Notes: generated by a model not told the origin, from the letters alone. DNA of 64,000 nt from Clostridiales bacterium (GCA_003522085.1 DPGI01000009.1:1-64000); one strand, 5' to 3'; positions 33,886 to 42,190 are shown, counted from the first letter of the stretch. A program made the numbers and translations.

Positions 33886-34307
33886 TACATTCCTCTTAAA
33901 ATTTCGTTTACCATGCGCATATCGCAAGCGCCTTGATAGTTGGTTTTAAAGTGTTTCATAACGTTTGGAATCGACTTGTCTTCAAGTCCTGCAATAATGT
34001 TTTTGATTTCATCAGCTGAAAGCATTTTTGGAAGATATCCTTCAACAAGTGCAATCTGTTTTTCAATCGTAGCAGCCATTTCACTGTTGCCGGCTTTAAC
34101 ATAGTTGTCCCTTTCTTCGTAAAGTTCCTTTGATGCTTTTTGCAAAATAGCAGCAACGTCGCCGTCTTTAAGTTCTTGACCTGCTTGGCGCTTGTTTATT
34201 TCTTCAAGTTTAATTTTGTTGAGAAGAACACTGTAAAGCGCACGTGCGGTTGTGTCGTGGTTTTTAATAGAATCAATATTTGCTTGTTTTAATTTTTCTA
34301 AAATCAT
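33885..34307 (-). CDS. yqeY: GatB/YqeY domain protein
   Basis: A 140-residue YqeY-type protein. It matches the family from LEKLKQANIDSIKNHDTTARALYSVLLNKIK through LYEERDNYVKAGN and EIEKQIALVEGYLP-like spacing to the C-terminal KHFKTNYQGACDMRMVNEILRG. The fold resembles the tail domain of GatB, a tRNA-binding region, but the function of free YqeY is not established. The start at 34307 is set by AAAGGAGT. It is coupled to the downstream metallophosphoesterase gene. Confidence 0.9.
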   Translation of the reverse strand: MILEKLKQANIDSIKNHDTTARALYSVLLNKIKLEEINKRQAGQELKDGDVAAILQKASKELYEERDNYVKAGNSEMAATIEKQIALVEGYLPKMLSADEIKNIIAGLEDKSIPNVMKHFKTNYQGACDMRMVNEILRGM

Positions 34308-34378
34308 TTTATACTCCTTTAAACACATATATTTTAGCAAAAATGTGGACAATTTACAAGCAAAATGCTTAAAATCTA

Positions 34379-34408
34379 TTGACAAACATGTCAAAAAAAA
34401 GATATAAT
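34379..34408 (+). promoter_or_regulatory. Consensus sigma-A promoter of tRNA-Met
   Basis: Perfect TTGACA (34379-34384) and perfect TATAAT (34403-34408) with an 18-base spacer, 19 bases before the tRNA 5' end. It is the clearest promoter in the window. Confidence 0.85.
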
Positions 34409-34427
34409 TAACACGCATCAATCCCAT

Positions 34428-34504
34428 GGCGGCATAGCTCAGCTGGCTAGAGCGTACGGTTCATACCCGTAAGGTCACTGGTTCGATCCCAGTTGCCGCT
34501 ACCA
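34428..34504 (+). tRNA. tRNA-Met (CAT), elongator type
   Basis: 77 bases: acceptor GGCGGCA / TGCCGCT (G1-U72 wobble), D-arm GCTCAGCTGGCTAGAGC, anticodon stem TACGG / CCGTA with loop TTCATAC (anticodon CAT), T-loop GTTCGATCC, and encoded CCA. The paired first base distinguishes it from the initiator. It could alternatively be an Ile tRNA modified by TilS; the acceptor favours Met. Confidence 0.9.
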
Positions 34505-34508
34505 CGTT

Positions 34509-34531
34509 AAACACCCAAAAGGTGTTTTTTT
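34509..34531 (+). terminator. Terminator of tRNA-Met
   Basis: AAACACC / GGTGTTT (7 bp, loop CAAAA) followed by T-rich sequence. Confidence 0.8.
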
Positions 34532-34590
34532 TATTCACTCAATGTCACTTCGCGGCATATAAAATGCTGATAAAAGGAGTGACATTTTTT

Positions 34591-35283
34591 ATGCAACAAG
34601 ATTATCTATCAAGCGCACTTAAACTCAGCCGCGACAGCATAACCGGCGAAGAAGTAATCGCGTTAAACAACGCCGACCATTCTACATATTTAGGCCGCGA
34701 CAGCCGACTTGCCCCACGTCCGCAAGCAGTAAAGGTGCAACAAAAACGCCCAACTATTTTAAACAAAATCGTAAACGTTTTTCAAGAGCGGCAAAATCAA
34801 CAGCCATTTATTCCACCACCAAACCCACCACAAAATCAGCGGCCACCTTTGCCTCCGCCACCGCCACCCATGCCAAATCCCGCGGTAAGGCTTAGCCGTG
34901 ACATTTATTTTGACCTTGATTTGCTTGCAAAAGCCTATCGCGATTTGCGAACAATTTCAGATGCTGACGAACAAACCTTGCAAAACCTTGAAAGCCAAGC
35001 GATAATCATGCGCTCTACGATGGGCAACATTTACAGCAATCTTTCTGGAAATCCTGTTCCGCCGCTCAGGAGCGACAGACTGACGCTTGACGAAAACTAT
35101 TGTGCCGCACTTAAACAGGTTGCGGACTTTACGCTTGACCTTAACAACAACCTTCTTTCGCTTATGCGTCAAGTTTCTGTTCCGTCGATTGACCGTCAGC
35201 TTCTTATAATAAACGCCACGCTTTCGTCGCACGAGCGCACGACTCGAAATCTTTACAACGAATGCAGATTAAGAGAGGTATAA
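34591..35283 (+). CDS. Proline-rich linker protein with helical C-terminal domain
   Basis: A 230-residue protein. The start at 34591 (MQQDYL) follows AAAGGAG. Residues about 1-65 are polar, then a basic-hydrophobic stretch, then a strongly proline-rich linker (about residues 70-95, including QRPPLPPPPPPMPNP). The last 130 residues form helices (DIYFDLDLLAKAYRDL, CAALKQVADFTLDLNNNLL, LLIINATLSSHERTTRNLYN) that could make a four-helix bundle without metal ligands. The motif LSRD occurs in both halves. It ends two bases before the ferritin-like gene, so the two are coupled. A spore-coat role is a guess. Confidence 0.6.
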   Translation: MQQDYLSSALKLSRDSITGEEVIALNNADHSTYLGRDSRLAPRPQAVKVQQKRPTILNKIVNVFQERQNQQPFIPPPNPPQNQRPPLPPPPPPMPNPAVRLSRDIYFDLDLLAKAYRDLRTISDADEQTLQNLESQAIIMRSTMGNIYSNLSGNPVPPLRSDRLTLDENYCAALKQVADFTLDLNNNLLSLMRQVSVPSIDRQLLIINATLSSHERTTRNLYNECRLREV

Positions 35284-35284
35284 A

Positions 35285-35812
35285 ATGGAAAACACCGAAA
35301 ATCAAAACAATAATTTTATAAATCTTCCAACAAGCGCGAACATTCCCTTTCCACAACTGGTCGACATAACTCCGTCTTCGCGAACAGTTCAAATTTTAAA
35401 AGAATTGGCATATTCTGCGCAAAGTGAAATGACGGCGCTTGCAACTTATCTTTATCAAGATTGGGCGCTTTATCCAACCAACCCCGACATCGCCAACGAA
35501 ATGGAAAAAATCGGAGTTGTTGAAATGACCCACCTTGACGCGCTTTCAAACGCGATAGTGTCGTTTGGCGGCAAGCCGAATTACACATATGAAGGCAGCA
35601 TTTGGAGCGCAAACAATGTCAACTTTTCAACTTCGCTTCCACAAATTATGTATGAAAACATTCGCGCCGAACAAAGAGCAATAAGCGACTATGAATATGC
35701 AATCGAACACGTAGACAATCAAAGTTTAAAAGAAATGTTTAAAAAGATTATCGCCGACGAGCGCAATCACATCGCAATTTTTCAAGCGATTATTGACAGC
35801 TTCGACAACTAA
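35285..35812 (+). CDS. Ferritin-like (four-helix) protein
   Basis: A 175-residue protein with four helices and spaced carboxylate/histidine ligands of the ferritin-like diiron or dimanganese fold: SEMTALATYLYQDW, EKIGVVEMTHLDALSNAI, ENIRAEQRAISDYEYAIE and IIADERNHIAIFQAII (two E-x-x-H motifs). Rubrerythrin- and spore-coat CotJC-like proteins share this pattern. The start codon lies one base after the stop of the proline-rich gene, so they are made together. It may protect against oxidants or form part of a layered structure; the sequence does not decide. Confidence 0.75.
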   Translation: MENTENQNNNFINLPTSANIPFPQLVDITPSSRTVQILKELAYSAQSEMTALATYLYQDWALYPTNPDIANEMEKIGVVEMTHLDALSNAIVSFGGKPNYTYEGSIWSANNVNFSTSLPQIMYENIRAEQRAISDYEYAIEHVDNQSLKEMFKKIIADERNHIAIFQAIIDSFDN

Positions 35813-35822
35813 CAAAACAACC

Positions 35823-35849
35823 AAAAACCTAACGCTATGTTAGGTTTTT
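35823..35849. terminator. Bidirectional terminator (ferritin-like gene / glmM)
   Basis: AAAAACCTAAC / GTTAGGTTTTT (11 bp, loop GCTAT) with T-tracts on both strands, between convergent genes. Confidence 0.85.
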
Positions 35850-35853
35850 TGGT

Positions 35854-37161
35854 TTATATACTTAAAATAATGTTTTCAATTTCTTTCATATATTTTAAAG
35901 CAACTTTTTCGTCTTGATGTTCAACCATAATTCTGATCTTGGGTTCTGTTCCGCTTGCGCGCACAAGCACCCTGCCCGCCGGCGCGATATCTGAAAGAAT
36001 TTGTGAGATTTTTTGCGAAAGCATTTCGCTGTTTAAAATTTTGAGTTTATCAGCAACAACTATATTTTTGTTTAATTGATGAAGAAGTTTTGCGTCAAAC
36101 AGTTGTGAAATTTTTCCACCGCTTTCTTTAAGCGTTTCGCAAATTTTAATTGCCGACAAAATGCCATCGCCAGTTGGCAGCAGCGAGCGCAATATGATAT
36201 GCCCCGACTGTTCTCCGCCAAGCGACAGGTTCATTTTTTCCATCGCTTCGATTACATATTTGTCGCCAATGTCCGTTCGAATCAAATTTATTTTTTGCCT
36301 GTTGAGCGCGATAAGCAAACCCGTATTTGTGTGGCTTGTTCCAACAACAGTATTTGAGTTCAACTTTCCCTTTTTGCTAAGCGATTTTGCCAAAATGTAA
36401 ATCAGCATGTCTCCGTCAAGTACGCTGCCATTTTCATCAACGGCTATGACGCGGTCAGAATCTCCATCAAAAGCAAAACCAACATCAGCCTTGCAATCTA
36501 AAACCTTTTTTTGAAGAGCGGCAACATTGGTCGCACCGCAGTTTTCGTTTATCTTTTTGCCGGAAGATAGACAGTTTATTTTTACAACTTCGGCTCCCAA
36601 ATTTTTAAAAACTTTTGGTGCAATTTTATATGCTGCGCCGTTTGCACAATCCAGCACGATTTTTAAGTCGTCAAAACGAACATTTGTGCAACTAGACAAA
36701 AAGCGTTCATATTGATTGGCAAGACTTGGAACAAATTTGTATCTTCCAACTTTAATCGAACTTTGCACAAGCGGACAACAGAAATATCGCTCTAATTGCG
36801 TCTCTTCCTTTTCGCTCAGTTTTCGCCCGTCACTGTCAAACACTTTTATGCCGTTGTATTCTTTAGGATTGTGCGACGCAGAAATAACAACGCCATAATC
36901 CGCTTTTTTGTTTTTGACTAAATATGAAATGCCCGCCGTCGGGATTATGCCCACATCAATGACATTCGCTCCGCCTTTCAGCGCTCCAACCGAAAAAGCC
37001 GACACGATAAAACTACCGCTAACGCGCGTATCTCTGCCAACAATAATTTTTGCGTTTTTCTTTTTGCGCGCCAGCGCATTCCCAACCATCTGTGCTAAAT
37101 CTTCAGTAAGGTCGTTGTTTACAACTCCGCGGACACCGTCTGTTCCAAAAAATATTCCCAT
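35854..37161 (-). CDS. glmM: Phosphoglucosamine mutase
   Basis: Interconverts glucosamine 6-phosphate and glucosamine 1-phosphate for peptidoglycan precursor synthesis. The 435-residue protein starts MGIFFGTDGVRGV, has the phosphoserine loop VISASHNPKEYNGIKVF near residue 95, the metal loop FDGDSDRVIAVD near residue 235, the sugar loop GGEQSGHII and the phosphate loop RASGTEPKIR at the end. It follows the GlmU-type acetyltransferase gene by one base, and the next step of the pathway is the reaction of GlmU. Confidence 0.96.
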   Translation of the reverse strand: MGIFFGTDGVRGVVNNDLTEDLAQMVGNALARKKKNAKIIVGRDTRVSGSFIVSAFSVGALKGGANVIDVGIIPTAGISYLVKNKKADYGVVISASHNPKEYNGIKVFDSDGRKLSEKEETQLERYFCCPLVQSSIKVGRYKFVPSLANQYERFLSSCTNVRFDDLKIVLDCANGAAYKIAPKVFKNLGAEVVKINCLSSGKKINENCGATNVAALQKKVLDCKADVGFAFDGDSDRVIAVDENGSVLDGDMLIYILAKSLSKKGKLNSNTVVGTSHTNTGLLIALNRQKINLIRTDIGDKYVIEAMEKMNLSLGGEQSGHIILRSLLPTGDGILSAIKICETLKESGGKISQLFDAKLLHQLNKNIVVADKLKILNSEMLSQKISQILSDIAPAGRVLVRASGTEPKIRIMVEHQDEKVALKYMKEIENIILSI

Positions 37162-37162
37162 G

Positions 37163-37792
37163 CTAATCCCTCTTTAAATATTTTTTTGCTCTTTTCGATT
37201 TGACGGTCGGCTTGACTCTGCCGATTACAAAATCTTCTTTTTCGGTGGATTCCGTCACCGTCGTTCCAGCGCAAATATATGAGTTTTCTCCTATCGTAAG
37301 CGGAGCAATTAAATTGCAATTGCTTCCAATAAACGCCCCGTCTTTAACACGTATACGGCTTTTTGTTTTGCCGTTATAATTAACAAAAATAGCGCCGCAG
37401 CCAATGTTCACGCCCGCGCCCACATCGGCATCTCCTACATATGCAAGATGAGCAATCTTGCTTCCGTTTCCGATGCTTGAATTTTTGATTTCCACAAAGT
37501 TTCCAATTCGCACGCCGTCTCCAGTTTTTGTTTTTGGCCTGATTCTTGAAAACGGACCTATATTGTTGTTTGCGCCAATTACACTTTTTTCAAGCATACT
37601 TGCAACAATCTTTGTGCCAGCACCTATTTCACAATTTTCTATTCTTGTGCTTCCAAAAATTTCAACCCCGTCGCCCAACTTGCACTCGCCAACCAGCACA
37701 ACATTTTCATGCACAACAACATTCTCGCCGAATTGGCACTCAGGTGAAACAACAACGCTTTTTTTATCAATGATTTTTACTTTGTTTTTCAT
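37163..37792 (-). CDS. GlmU-type acetyltransferase (left-handed beta-helix domain only)
   Basis: A 209-residue hexapeptide-repeat protein that matches the C-terminal half of bifunctional GlmU: IVASMLEKSVIGANNNIGPF, the FSRIRPKT segment, HLAYVGDADVGAGVNIGCG, VNYNGKTK and IGSNCNLIAPLTIG. These hold the glucosamine-1-phosphate N-acetyltransferase active site. The N-terminal uridylyltransferase (a Rossmann domain with an LAAGxGTRM-type motif) is absent. The start at 37792 is used; longer frames reach into the divergent gene. It is coupled to glmM, one base apart, so the pair acts in UDP-GlcNAc synthesis and the UTP step must be encoded elsewhere. Confidence 0.85.
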   Translation of the reverse strand: MKNKVKIIDKKSVVVSPECQFGENVVVHENVVLVGECKLGDGVEIFGSTRIENCEIGAGTKIVASMLEKSVIGANNNIGPFSRIRPKTKTGDGVRIGNFVEIKNSSIGNGSKIAHLAYVGDADVGAGVNIGCGAIFVNYNGKTKSRIRVKDGAFIGSNCNLIAPLTIGENSYICAGTTVTESTEKEDFVIGRVKPTVKSKRAKKYLKRD

Positions 37793-37839
37793 TTTAGCCC
37801 CTTTTCGTATTCTTTTATGAAAAACAAGCGAAATTTGTG

Positions 37840-37867
37840 TTGAATTTAACAAAAAATAATGTATAAT
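37840..37867 (+). promoter_or_regulatory. Promoter of the YcxB-like gene
   Basis: TTGAAT (37840-37845), a 16-base spacer and TATAAT (37862-37867), followed by AAGGAG and the ATG at 37888. Confidence 0.6.
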
Positions 37868-37887
37868 CTCTTTTAAGGAGAAAAAAT

Positions 37888-38406
37888 ATGCATATCGCAT
37901 CAAATACCACTAAATTATCACGAAAACAACTGTTTAAACTGCAAAATATATCAATATTGAAAAACTTATGGATAGTCGCAATCTGCGCTGTCACGCTGGT
38001 TATTTTGGCATTTGATATTCAGGACGGAAAAATTGTGTTCAGCAGCATTTTGTGTGCATCAATCGGCGCTGCGCTTATCCCCGTTTACATTTTTACAGTT
38101 CAAATTATTTGTGTGGTGAAAAATAAAAAGTTGCCACCAGTGACAACTTATACATTTGAAATAACCGAATCACAAATAATCGCAAAAGCCAGCGACGGAA
38201 GTTTGGAAGAAGAATTAAAAAAGAATTTTTCTGACATGTTAAAATATCGTGTCGATAAAAACTACATAACAATCGCAGTTGACAAATATTCAACAATCAT
38301 CATGGATAAAAACGGATTTGAAACCCCAGAAGAATGCGATAAGGTCATGAAACTTTTAGAAGAAAAAATCCCTAGCAAACGTGCACGTAAAAATAAACAT
38401 AACTAA
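37888..38406 (+). CDS. YcxB-like membrane protein
   Basis: A 172-residue protein with two membrane helices (residues about 28-45 and 53-75) followed by a beta-rich cytoplasmic domain (TYTFEITESQIIAKASDGSLEEEL, then YRVDKNYITIAVDKYSTIIMDKNGF), the layout of YcxB-like proteins (PF14317). Their role is unknown. AAGGAG precedes the ATG and a good promoter lies upstream. The last 35 bases overlap the convergent gene on the other strand. Confidence 0.65.
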   Translation: MHIASNTTKLSRKQLFKLQNISILKNLWIVAICAVTLVILAFDIQDGKIVFSSILCASIGAALIPVYIFTVQIICVVKNKKLPPVTTYTFEITESQIIAKASDGSLEEELKKNFSDMLKYRVDKNYITIAVDKYSTIIMDKNGFETPEECDKVMKLLEEKIPSKRARKNKHN

Positions 38407-39484
38407 GAAGAGTTGGCGAATAAATAACAATCACACCACCATTTGCAGAAGAGAAGTTGACATTGTTGACTTCTCTTTCTATTTTTACGCCATCAGTGCT
38501 GATTTCAACACTGCTGAACGCAATGTTGCGATCGTCGAGCGTGTAAAGTTCGAGCATAAAACAAGCCTCAGCGTTTGAAGAAACATAAATATTGTTGCCG
38601 TCAATAGTGCAATTATCAACAGCAGTGAGAACAAACTTAATTTGAGTCACAACTTGAACACCTATCGTATAGGTTTGGTCGCCAAGACTGACGCTTATGC
38701 TTCCTTCGCCACTAGATTTTGCATTTATGCAGCCATCTTCTAGATTCACACAGTTTCCGTCAGATGTGAAGTTGACAACGGCATCACCCGTGTAATAACT
38801 TGGCAAAATTTGATAATCAATTTTAACTTTGTCGTTTGGATTCATTGTGATTGTTGAAGGCACGCCTGCAAGCCTTGCCTCAACGGCAAGCACATTAACT
38901 TTCACAATTTGATTTCCACTTTCGCCTTCTGGCGCTTTAAAAACAATCTCTCCGCTGCCAAGTTTGCTTGCAGTAATGGTATTCCCACTGATTTTAACTT
39001 GTTTGCAAGTTGTGATGCTTGCGATAGCCCTGTTTCTAACAAATGTAATTTCTCTAATAAAACCGTCCGCCTTAGCATCGTTAAAATTTTTATCAATCAA
39101 ATACAACGTTATCTCGCTTGGCAAAGATGTCAGAGGTTTTGAAGTGTCTTCTTTTACTGTAACCTTAAACGAAGAATAAACAGCGGCATTCGCGCTTTTT
39201 GCTTTAACTCTGATTGAAGTTGAGCCAACTTTATTCGCGGTCATCACATTGCCTGCGATCGATATAATCTTTTCATTGTAGGATTCAAAACTAATCTCCG
39301 CGTTTTCATCAGAACAATAATAATTTATCTCTTTGCTTTCTCCACAAACGATAGTCACGTCGTCCGCAGCGAGAGTCATGTTTTCCTTGTTATCTTTTGG
39401 AATAAACACAGCACAAAGAACGACTGCCGCAAGGCAAACAAATATCGTCGGAATAATAAAAGCTAGAATAGTCTTTCTTTTCAT
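38372..39484 (-). CDS. Membrane-anchored protein with bacterial Ig-like (BIG2) domain
   Basis: A 370-residue protein with an uncleaved N-terminal anchor (ILAFIIPTIFVCLAAVVLCAVFI) and an outer part of beta-sandwich modules. The first is BIG2-like: VTIVCGESKEINYYCSDE with SFESYNEKIISIAGNVMTANKVGSTSIRVKA. Two more related modules follow (around ISGNTITASKLGSGEIVFKA and INAKSSGEGSISVSLG). It is presumably a wall-associated or adhesive protein. The stop lies inside the 3' end of the convergent gene. A 0A-box-like site lies about 20 bases upstream of the start. Confidence 0.7.
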   Translation of the reverse strand: MKRKTILAFIIPTIFVCLAAVVLCAVFIPKDNKENMTLAADDVTIVCGESKEINYYCSDENAEISFESYNEKIISIAGNVMTANKVGSTSIRVKAKSANAAVYSSFKVTVKEDTSKPLTSLPSEITLYLIDKNFNDAKADGFIREITFVRNRAIASITTCKQVKISGNTITASKLGSGEIVFKAPEGESGNQIVKVNVLAVEARLAGVPSTITMNPNDKVKIDYQILPSYYTGDAVVNFTSDGNCVNLEDGCINAKSSGEGSISVSLGDQTYTIGVQVVTQIKFVLTAVDNCTIDGNNIYVSSNAEACFMLELYTLDDRNIAFSSVEISTDGVKIEREVNNVNFSSANGGVIVIYSPTLLSYVYFYVHVC

Positions 39485-39504
39485 ATTGTCTATTCTAGCA
39501 ATCT

Positions 39505-39513
39505 TTTGTCGAA
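39505..39513 (+). promoter_or_regulatory. 0A-box-like site upstream of the BIG2 gene
   Basis: TTTGTCGAA is a full match to the Spo0A box core, 20 bases before the minus-strand start at 39484. It may be chance in AT-rich DNA. Confidence 0.3.
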
Positions 39514-39545
39514 ATGTAAAATAATTTCATGAAGTTTGCAGCAGG

Positions 39546-39977
39546 TTAAAGAATAATTGTAAAAGGTCCGTCGTTAATTAGTTCAACATGCATATGCTCT
39601 CTGAAAATGCCCGTTTTAACAGCAATGCCGTTGCTTGAAATTCGCTCTACAAACAACTTGAAAAGTTCTCTGGCTTCGTCTGGCTTCATAGCATTAACAA
39701 AATTTGGTCGGTTGCTGTGCGACGCATCACCGCAAAGCGTAAATTGCGAAACAGCCAAAATCTCGCCGCCAACATCTTTGAGCGAAAGATTTGTTTTGTC
39801 GTTTTCATCGCTAAAAATTCTTAGTGCGCAAAGTTTGTCTGCTTTTTTGATGATATCTTTTTCGGTATCCTGCACTTCAATCCCAACTAACGCCAAAAAA
39901 CCTTGACCAATTTCGGAAATAATTTTGTCTTTAACTTTTACGCTTGCATGGCAAACTCTTTGCACAACAATTTTCAT
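39546..39977 (-). CDS. dtd: D-aminoacyl-tRNA deacylase
   Basis: Hydrolyses D-amino acids (and glycine mis-attached to tRNA-Ala) from tRNA, a proofreading step. The 143-residue protein has the family start MKIVVQRVCHASV, the SQFTLCGD motif near residue 78 and the Gly-cis-Pro motif as DGPFT near the C-terminus (usually NGPVT). Length is normal. AAAGGAG precedes the ATG. It is divergent from the gene at 40065. Confidence 0.93.
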   Translation of the reverse strand: MKIVVQRVCHASVKVKDKIISEIGQGFLALVGIEVQDTEKDIIKKADKLCALRIFSDENDKTNLSLKDVGGEILAVSQFTLCGDASHSNRPNFVNAMKPDEARELFKLFVERISSNGIAVKTGIFREHMHVELINDGPFTIIL

Positions 39978-40013
39978 TTTTCGCTCCTTTTTTGTGTAAT
40001 TATATCATAAAAT

Positions 40014-40046
40014 TTGCAAATTTTTAAGTAATATGTTAATATTACT
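40014..40046 (+). promoter_or_regulatory. Promoter with overlapping palindrome, upstream of a hypothetical gene
   Basis: TTGCAA (40014-40019), 17 bases and TAATAT (40037-40042) make a likely promoter. A perfect palindrome AGTAATAT-GTTA-ATATTACT (40027-40046) covers the spacer and -10, the position of a repressor site. Confidence 0.4.
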
Positions 40047-40064
40047 AACAGAGGAGAAACTAAA

Positions 40065-40454
40065 ATGGAAAAAGTAATTAAAAACATGAACATCAAACCT
40101 ATGCTTGATCGCGCCGAATTTGAAAGAGTTGAACCACCAAAAAATGGAGAATCTGTAAACATTCAAATCACTGATGAAGTGACAGTAAAACTTTTAAACG
40201 ATGAAGTTGCAAAAGTAACAGTGGCACGCAGTGCAATGTCAAATCCTGAAAGACTTTTCAAACTTTATGTGGAAATGAGTGCAGAAGTTTTGATTGATAA
40301 AAAATATTATGACGAACTTGCAAAACCTGAAGATTATTTCAAACAAACTCCAATTTGCCGTGCACTTATTTCACAAATTTCAGCACTTATTGCAAATCTT
40401 ACAACAAACTCAGCAATCGGACCAATGATTACAGCGCCAGTTGTTCAAGCGTAA
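40065..40454 (+). CDS. Hypothetical protein, 129 residues
   Basis: A soluble protein I do not recognise. It is basic at the start, beta-rich in the middle (SVNIQITDEVTVKLLNDEVAKVTVARS) and helical towards the end (RALISQISALIANLTTN). GAGGAG precedes the ATG. Its promoter overlaps a palindrome, which suggests regulation, and a bidirectional terminator follows. A loose resemblance to SecB-like chaperones in length and beta/alpha order is not enough for a name. Confidence 0.6.
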   Translation: MEKVIKNMNIKPMLDRAEFERVEPPKNGESVNIQITDEVTVKLLNDEVAKVTVARSAMSNPERLFKLYVEMSAEVLIDKKYYDELAKPEDYFKQTPICRALISQISALIANLTTNSAIGPMITAPVVQA

Positions 40455-40460
40455 AAAATA

Positions 40461-40485
40461 AAACTCTCTAAAATTTAGAGAGTTT
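40461..40485. terminator. Bidirectional terminator (hypothetical gene / gltX)
   Basis: AAACTCTCTAAA and TTTAGAGAGTTT are exact complements, with T-rich sequence on both outer sides. Confidence 0.8.
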
Positions 40486-40542
40486 TTTATTGCCATTATT
40501 TTGTTTGATTTTTTATTTACTTTAAATTTTTTTTCGAAACGA

Positions 40543-42177
40543 TTATTTTAAAGCTGCTCTTAATCTTGCCTTCACTTCGTCTTCACCAAGAATTGTCATA
40601 AGTGTATACAAATCTGGCGCGTCTTTTTTGCCCGTAAGTGCAATGCGGATATATTCGCAAACTTTAGCAGTGTTGCCTTTGAAAAGTTCCGGCTGAGCCT
40701 TATACAACTTGTTGTCAGTTGCATAGCCTTCTTTTTGCGCGATCTGCTTAACTAAATCAAACCATTCTTCTTTTGTTTCACTAAGGCTGAAAGCATGCAA
40801 ATAAGCTAAAATAAATTCCTTAAAGTTTGCTTCATTGTCAATAATTTCGCGATCAATTTCAGGACGATGGAACATATATCCAAAATAATTTTCAATCATC
40901 GACCAATTATAAATATCTTTTCTAGGTTTTGGGCCTTCTCTGTCAATGTTGAAAACGTTTGTGCAAAATTGTGGTTTTTCTGCAAGAAGTTTTGCAAAGT
41001 CTGGGCTGTAAGATTTTGCCCATTCAAACACTTGGTCATAAACTTGCGAAGCGTTTAAGCGCGCGATAACATTTTTTGATATATCGTTTAATTTAATTTC
41101 ATCAAATATTGGCATGATTGCGGTGATTTCACTGCCACTAAACTTAAATTCGTCAAGGTCAACATCTGGGTGCGCGTTGCGCCATTGTTCAAATCCTGAA
41201 TTGATTAAGTTTAAAACATATTCTTTAATCGAATCAACTGGATATCCGTTTTTTATAAAGAAACGCATATCTGCTTCTGGATGTTTACTTTTTGAAAGTT
41301 TTTCCCTTCCGCCATCAGCATTCAGTTTTGAAATGAGCGGAGCATGAAAATATTTTGGGGGAGTAAAGCCAAGCGCATCAAAAATTTCAAGATGAACAGG
41401 CGTTTGTGGAAGCCACTCTTCCCCTCTGACAACTAAAGTTGTTTTCATTAAATAGTCATCAATTGGGTGAGCAAATGTGTATGGTGGAATTCCGTCTTCT
41501 TTGACAAGCACAACGTCTTTTGCGTTTGCTTGCATTTCAATTTCGCCTTTTTTAACGTCAGAAAATTGAACTCTGTCGCCGTCTTTGCCGTTTGTTTTAA
41601 GACGAAGCGCAAATTTTTGCCCAGCAGCAATTTTTTCTGCAATTTCATCATATGTTAAATTTCTGCATGGGTCATATTCTTCGTTTGTAGCGTTTTTATC
41701 AAATCGAGCGGCGCGTTGTTCAAGAACATCGGCTTTGCCTTCTGTTTTTGTGCAGAAGCATGGGAAAGCCTTCCCTTCGGAAACAAGTTTTTTAGCGAAA
41801 GCGTGATAAATTTCAAGACGCTCGCTTTGTTTATATGGCCCATATTCTCCTTTTTCGCCGTCAAGCAACCAGCCTTCATTTGGATAAACCTTTAAAAGTT
41901 TAAGCATTTCAAGCGCAATTTTATCTGCGCCTTTTACTTCTCTTTTTTTATCGGTGTCTTCACATCTAAAATAGAAAACTCCGTTGCTGCCCTTTGCTAT
42001 TTGATAATCAATAAGCGCGTTGAAAAAATGGCCAATATGCAAATAGCCCGTTGGGCTTGGTGCGAATCTAGTCACCTCCGCCCCTGGCTGTAAAGATCTT
42101 GGTGGATATCTTTTTTCAATTTCCGCCGCGTCTTTTGCATTTGGATATAACAACTGCGCCAGTTTTTTGTAATCCAT
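40543..42177 (-). CDS. gltX: Glutamyl-tRNA synthetase
   Basis: Class I synthetase attaching glutamate to tRNA-Glu. The 544-residue protein has FAPSPTGYLHIGHFFNALIDY (HIGH motif, near residue 40), the zinc-less insertion region, a conserved VVRGEEWLPQTPVH segment and the KMSKS loop as EKLSKSKHPEADM. The C-terminal anticodon domain is present. AAGGAG precedes the ATG, which lies 13 bases after the dnaB stop, so it is the last gene of the typA-dnaB operon. Whether it also charges tRNA-Gln cannot be judged here. Confidence 0.94.
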   Translation of the reverse strand: MDYKKLAQLLYPNAKDAAEIEKRYPPRSLQPGAEVTRFAPSPTGYLHIGHFFNALIDYQIAKGSNGVFYFRCEDTDKKREVKGADKIALEMLKLLKVYPNEGWLLDGEKGEYGPYKQSERLEIYHAFAKKLVSEGKAFPCFCTKTEGKADVLEQRAARFDKNATNEEYDPCRNLTYDEIAEKIAAGQKFALRLKTNGKDGDRVQFSDVKKGEIEMQANAKDVVLVKEDGIPPYTFAHPIDDYLMKTTLVVRGEEWLPQTPVHLEIFDALGFTPPKYFHAPLISKLNADGGREKLSKSKHPEADMRFFIKNGYPVDSIKEYVLNLINSGFEQWRNAHPDVDLDEFKFSGSEITAIMPIFDEIKLNDISKNVIARLNASQVYDQVFEWAKSYSPDFAKLLAEKPQFCTNVFNIDREGPKPRKDIYNWSMIENYFGYMFHRPEIDREIIDNEANFKEFILAYLHAFSLSETKEEWFDLVKQIAQKEGYATDNKLYKAQPELFKGNTAKVCEYIRIALTGKKDAPDLYTLMTILGEDEVKARLRAALK

Positions 42178-42190
42178 TTTTTTTGACTCC

